Assembly (NCBI GenBank): GCA_003008705.1
Contig: PDUO01000076.1
Location: forward strand, 122,919 to 186,918
Reading direction: 5' to 3'
Origin: Pezicula radicicola
Lineage: Eukaryota > Ascomycota > Leotiomycetes > Helotiales > Dermateaceae
DNA: 64,000 nt
Shown here: piece after piece, positions 59,882-64,000 of the stretch
Layout of the letters: the number at the start of each line of letters is the position of its first letter
How positions within the stretch are numbered: position 1 is the stretch's first letter
Notes under the pieces: model-generated
What the model was told of the DNA's origin: nothing
The model's input: only the letters and a program-made list of their open reading frames with translations
Databases searched by the model: none
Made by a program: the position numbers and the translations under genes

Positions 59882-60499
59882 TAAGATAGAGGAAGCAGTG
59901 ACGTCGGCTTGTATTTTGGATACATCAATACCATCCGGTGTGATATCGTCATTTTTGTACTTTCTAGCATTGATGGCTGGTGTGGCCTTCAAGTTGATGT
60001 CGTATCTATGCCGCTCAGAAAACATAAATCTGGGGTTTGGTTTTGGCCCATCTGTCTGAGCATTGTATCGGCTCTGCTGTATTTTGAACTTTCTGTACGC
60101 ATCTAGGAACTCAACAGTCTTCTTTGCGATAGCCAAAGCCGACATATCAAATCCAAAAACGCCATGAACATCATCCTCATCCCGCCTACTCCAGGCTTCA
60201 TAATTATTCTTCGCAGTTCCCTCAACAACGAGCTTCCGGATCTCGATTCTCAAGTCGTCCATGACGGTACGCGATAACGTTAGGTTTTCGAATTCACACG
60301 TGAGCTGTTTGGCTGGATAGTGTTCTCCTGTTGTGAGACGTACTACTACGTCGGAATGCTCAAATGTGAGGCTCTCGAGGGCATCCTCAGAAAATCGGCT
60401 TTCGAGGGAGAGGAAGCCCTGGTCGCATAGCGCATCGATCTCCTCGCTACGGAGGAGAGTGAATTGGATTAGGTCGTCTTCGCTGAATATCTCAACCAT

Positions 60500-61399
60500 T
60501 TTGGTGACATTTATTGACTGTTGGCCAACTGGGAAGATGTCAATCGTTGGAGGAAAGATGCTAAGTCGAGCTCTTATAGAAGATGTTGAATGGTTATGCT
60601 CAGCGACTCGCAAATGAGTCGATCCTCGTAAGCAGATTGGGTTAAAGTTGTTGTATTGTGAATCCTTTGCAGAGATGGAGCTTTTGGATCGAGCACTCAA
60701 ATCAGGTCAATCACTCAAATCAAGTGAATTATCTAAAACAAGTAAGTTTCCCAAATAAAGGAAGTCTCTGGGCTGTAGCTTTGTGGGTTGTAAACGGTGA
60801 ATTCGTAGTAAAATTAAATAAAAGGGGATGGATGAGTCGTTAGTCAGATACAGTATTTAGGCGAATCGTAAATAGAAAGGTCTTAGTTATTCTTTTTCTT
60901 TAATATAAATTCTCTCTGTTACTTTAAGAAAGAGAATAAACCAAAAACAGTCTTGACAGCCTTATTAAGTACTGTAGGTAGGTACGTAAGACTGCTAAAA
61001 TGCACCAATTACGCGACCGCTGTTGGCTGTGCAAGTTATGGGCTGAGTTGCGATAATGAGTCAGCCCGGTCAGGCTGAGAGATTCGTGACTGTTCTAATA
61101 CTGATGCTAGGAAATTAAGAAGGCTCCGTGGGTTTTCTTATTTAATCTGATATTTGAGATCTTTGAATTGGATGTTTGTTTTTAATAAATCTTATAGGGG
61201 TTCTTGTAAGGAGGTTATTGTTGCAACGTCAATATCTAGTATTTCATTCATTAGTTATTTCATATATTGAACCACGTCGCCCTAGCTAATTAGAAGCTAG
61301 CGGCCTATGCCGAACCAAGCCTATTTAGGATTAGCCCAATAGTTAGTTTCGACTATAAGAACTACTCTCTTAGTTATTAGATATTAGTAACTAATTGAA
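60500..61399. other. Transition from gene-rich to AT-rich DNA
   Basis: Holds the promoter of the interrupted ADP-ribosyltransferase gene, a run of TCAATCACTCAAATCAAGTG motifs at about 60700-60750, and from about 61200 sequence that may be the edge of an old transposable element (TTGCAACGTC...). No gene seen. Confidence 0.5.
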
Positions 61400-64000
61400 T
61401 CTAATATTAATAGATTTATATATATTTAAACTAAGTAAGAATTACTAATAGAATATAATAGATTAGTTAATAAGAATTAATAACCTTATATACTAGTATA
61501 AGTAATTATACTAATACTAATTAGTAGATATATAGATTAGAAAGTTATCTAATCTTTTAAAAGATAATAATAATCTTAAAATATATTAAATATTAATTAC
61601 TTTACTTTTATAAATAATAATAAATAAAATAAATAAATAGAAAAAGAAAATTAAATAATAGAATTATAAAATTAATCTAGAGAATAAGAAAATAAAACTA
61701 GAAGATTTTTAAGAGTATATAATTATAAAGATTTACTTTTATAAACTTAAAAAACTCTTTAATAATAACTTTTAGAATATCTTCTAAGTAAAATTTAAAG
61801 GATAAATAGAGGTTATATTTAAGAATATTCCCTTTAGGTAATTAGATATACTAAAGAAGTAATTATATATTTATAGAGTTTATATACTATAGTATAGAAA
61901 AACTAATAGAAAGACTATTATAATTATAAATACCTTTCTTATTATATTAAAAGAAGAAGAACTATATAAATAAATTAATAAAGAAATTAAGATTATTTAT
62001 AAGAATATTAGTAAAATAAGAATATAGAGATTAAACTACTAGGTATACCTTAAGTACCTCTACTCTAAGTACTACTTATAAACTATTAATAAACTATATA
62101 AACTAGTATAACTTAGAGTTATTAAAAACTATCTATTTATATTTACTAATAAGAAACTAACCCTCTNTAAGATATTATATATAGAATATCTAGTTTATAA
62201 TAAATATTTAAAACTAAATTCTATTTACTCTCTCTCTTCTCTCTATAAGTAGATAATACTCTCTTAAGATTATTAGAATATAAAGAGCTTATTAATATAT
62301 TTATAGATATATATAAGAGAGCTAGTAATAGTAATAAAGTTATATATAAATAATTAGAAATATAATAATAGTAATAATAGTTTTAATTTTAAACTAATAA
62401 TTTTTTATAATATTTATATAAGAGTTAGTTTATTACTAGAGGGATATAAGTTAGTATTTTCTATTATATTAAAGAGTTTAACTTATAATAACTATTATAA
62501 TTATAAACTTAATAAAAAGTTAATTAAGTTTATTTATAGTTATTATTATAATTTCTTTAAAGACCTTAGTTATTATAAAAAGAATCTTAATATTTAGAAT
62601 TTAATCTTACTCTATATAATTATATAAGAGAATACTAGAAAGTTAATAAAAGAAACTTTATAACTTCTAGTTAATAAGCTCTAGAGTTTATAATATAAAC
62701 TATAAATAGATTTATATAATAATAGCTTCTTTTATAATAAGCTTATTATAGTATACTAGAGAATATTAACTTATTAGAATACTATCTCTAATCTATTAAT
62801 ATTTATTAGAGGTTTATTAAATAAGTTAAAATTATCTATTATTATATATAAAAAAGAGTAATTAATATTTATTAATACTTTCTTTATAGACTACTAGTAC
62901 TACTAGAGTAATAGTTATATTAATTAAACCTATAATAATTATAAGAGAACTAGATATAGATAACTTAGATAAATATAGAAATACTTTATCTATAATAAGG
63001 AAAGTTATTATTCTTAGAAATACTTTATAAAAGAAAAAGATAAGACTAGAGGTAAGTAGAAATAAAAAAAGCTATTATAGTTATAATAGATATTCTACTA
63101 ATATCTTATTAAATTTAAAAGAGATATAGAAGAAGAAGAAGAGTCTAAGATTAATACTAGTAACTTTAATATTAAAATAAACTATAATAATAAATTTAAT
63201 ACTTCTCTAGATATTTACTTTATAAACTTATATTATACTATAATTAATAATCTTAAACTAGAAGATATAGTATTAACTATTTTAATTCTAGTAGATAAAG
63301 TCTTTCTCTATTCTATTAGACTTAATTTATTTCTCTAAGCTACCTTAGGAAATTAATTTAATTTATCTAATAGAGGAAATTAAATAAATAATAAGGAAAA
63401 ACTATTTCCTAAGGTTATCTAAAGGAATAAAGATAATAATCCTTTTATATATAAATTAAATACCTTTAGATATACCTCTATATTATTTATAAGTATTATA
63501 ATTAATATAAAAGTCTTAGAATAATTAATAAATAGATATAGATAGTTCTATACTCTCTAGATACTTAATAGAACTATTAAACTAGATATCTTTACTAAAG
63601 ACTAAGTAAATATATAATTTAGAATTAGATTAACTTTATCTATTAGATTTATATAGTTAATAATACTAGTTAGTAAGGTTAAATTCTATATTATTAAAGT
63701 TAATACTTTATTTTTACTTTACCTTATAAATATAAATAAATTATAAGTCTATTATAATAACTTTAATAATTTATTAATTAGTAATAAGATATTAATACTA
63801 GTAGTAAGGTACTATAGATATCTATTTCTCTTATAGTAATCTTCTCTAGTACTCTAATCTTTTATTATTAAATCCCTAGACTAGAATCTATATTATTTAA
63901 CTATTAATAAATTAAAATAACTCTATTATAGATTTAAGTATCTAGTTATTAATTAACTCTAGAGATTATTTAAATATACTAGTTATAATATTAAAAAGAA
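61400..64000. repeat. RIP-saturated AT-rich tract, probable remnant of transposable elements
   Basis: Composition is overwhelmingly A and T. In the lines scanned by eye from about 61441 on, I find no CA, TG or CG dinucleotide; remaining C is almost always followed by T or C and remaining G is preceded by A or G. That is the end state of repeat-induced point mutation (C to T, preferably at CpA) on both strands. No open frame survives, so the original element cannot be named. One unknown base is at 62167. The tract runs past the window edge. Confidence 0.85.

Larger units (their letters stand above)
57615..60499 (-). pseudogene. RWD plus PARP-type ADP-ribosyltransferase gene interrupted by a Tc1/mariner insertion
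   Basis: Two open segments in the same orientation flank a transposon: 60499-59882 and 58637-57615. If the element and one copy of its TAA target duplication are ignored, the two parts share one reading frame and total 546 codons. The N-terminal part has an RWD-like fold (residues about 5-110, starting FTLLRSEEIDALCDQ). The C-terminal part holds a PARP-type catalytic core with the H-Y-E triad: His289 in ITFHGTS, Tyr331 in GLGIYSS and Glu399 in GLEYIVFSTAQ. The tail is acidic (DDDEEEFGDYQED). Such enzymes move ADP-ribose from NAD+ to proteins or nucleic acids; Glu in the third position allows polymer formation in some PARPs. No stop or frameshift is seen elsewhere, so the break is recent. The true start could be upstream at 60700, but ATG 60499 fits better. 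Confidence 0.8.

Noticed and set aside
59801..60700. Start of the ADP-ribosyltransferase at 60700
   Set aside because: The extra 67 residues look like translated leader; ATG 60499 directly precedes the RWD-like region.
61400..64000. Possible retrotransposon gag or pol genes in the AT-rich tract
   Set aside because: Every frame is broken by many stops after RIP, so no protein family can be assigned from the sequence.

Overview
This is nuclear DNA from a filamentous ascomycete (Pezizomycotina). Genes carry short GT-AG introns of about 50-100 bp with CTAAC/CTAAT-like branch points. Several families are typical of the group: a DUF3425 bZIP, a DUF1640 mitochondrial protein, a secreted histidine acid phosphatase, Vps68 and a Bni1/SepA formin. 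One edge is an AT-rich tract with the signature of repeat-induced point mutation (RIP). Protein style and the alternation of gene-rich DNA with RIP-affected DNA suggest Leotiomycetes (Helotiales), but that is inference and not proof.

Layout. 0-5.5 kb: DUF1640 protein, the Hsp70 exchange factor Fes1 with a heat-shock element upstream, an intron-containing tRNA-Arg, and a gene with a divergent C-terminal ubiquitin-like domain. 5.6-10.7 kb: a secreted acid phosphatase with a large repeat insertion and two CACGTG sites upstream, then actin with seven exons. 11.9-12.3 kb: a MITE-like element. 12.8-20.4 kb: GPI13, VPS68 and a secreted GH127-like enzyme. 20.8-28.5 kb: a degenerate tRNA-Asn-like sequence, a bZIP factor and three poorly known proteins with membrane segments or mitochondrial leaders. 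30.3-39 kb: a 64-residue Cys-rich protein, a four-helix membrane protein, a coiled-coil protein, an F-box-like protein and a DapA-family aldolase. 42-47.5 kb: a PH-like/acidic protein and a protein with tandem SUMO-consensus sites. 49.6-54.9 kb: formin. 55.9-60.5 kb: a small membrane protein, a RING protein and an RWD plus PARP-type ADP-ribosyltransferase gene that is cut in two by a Tc1/mariner element. 61.4-64 kb: RIP-saturated AT-rich DNA.

Most genes are housekeeping or cell-biology genes with no obvious shared pathway, so this is not a biosynthetic cluster. Actin and formin are both cytoskeletal; Fes1, the RING protein, the ubiquitin-like protein and the SUMO-motif protein touch protein quality control or modification. 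The right end is the accessory part: a recent DNA transposon insertion lies about 1.5 kb from a heterochromatin-like tract. The most interesting single locus is the interrupted RWD-ADP-ribosyltransferase gene at 57,615-60,499. Exon boundaries below were read by eye from splice signals and reading phase and have not been checked against transcripts.
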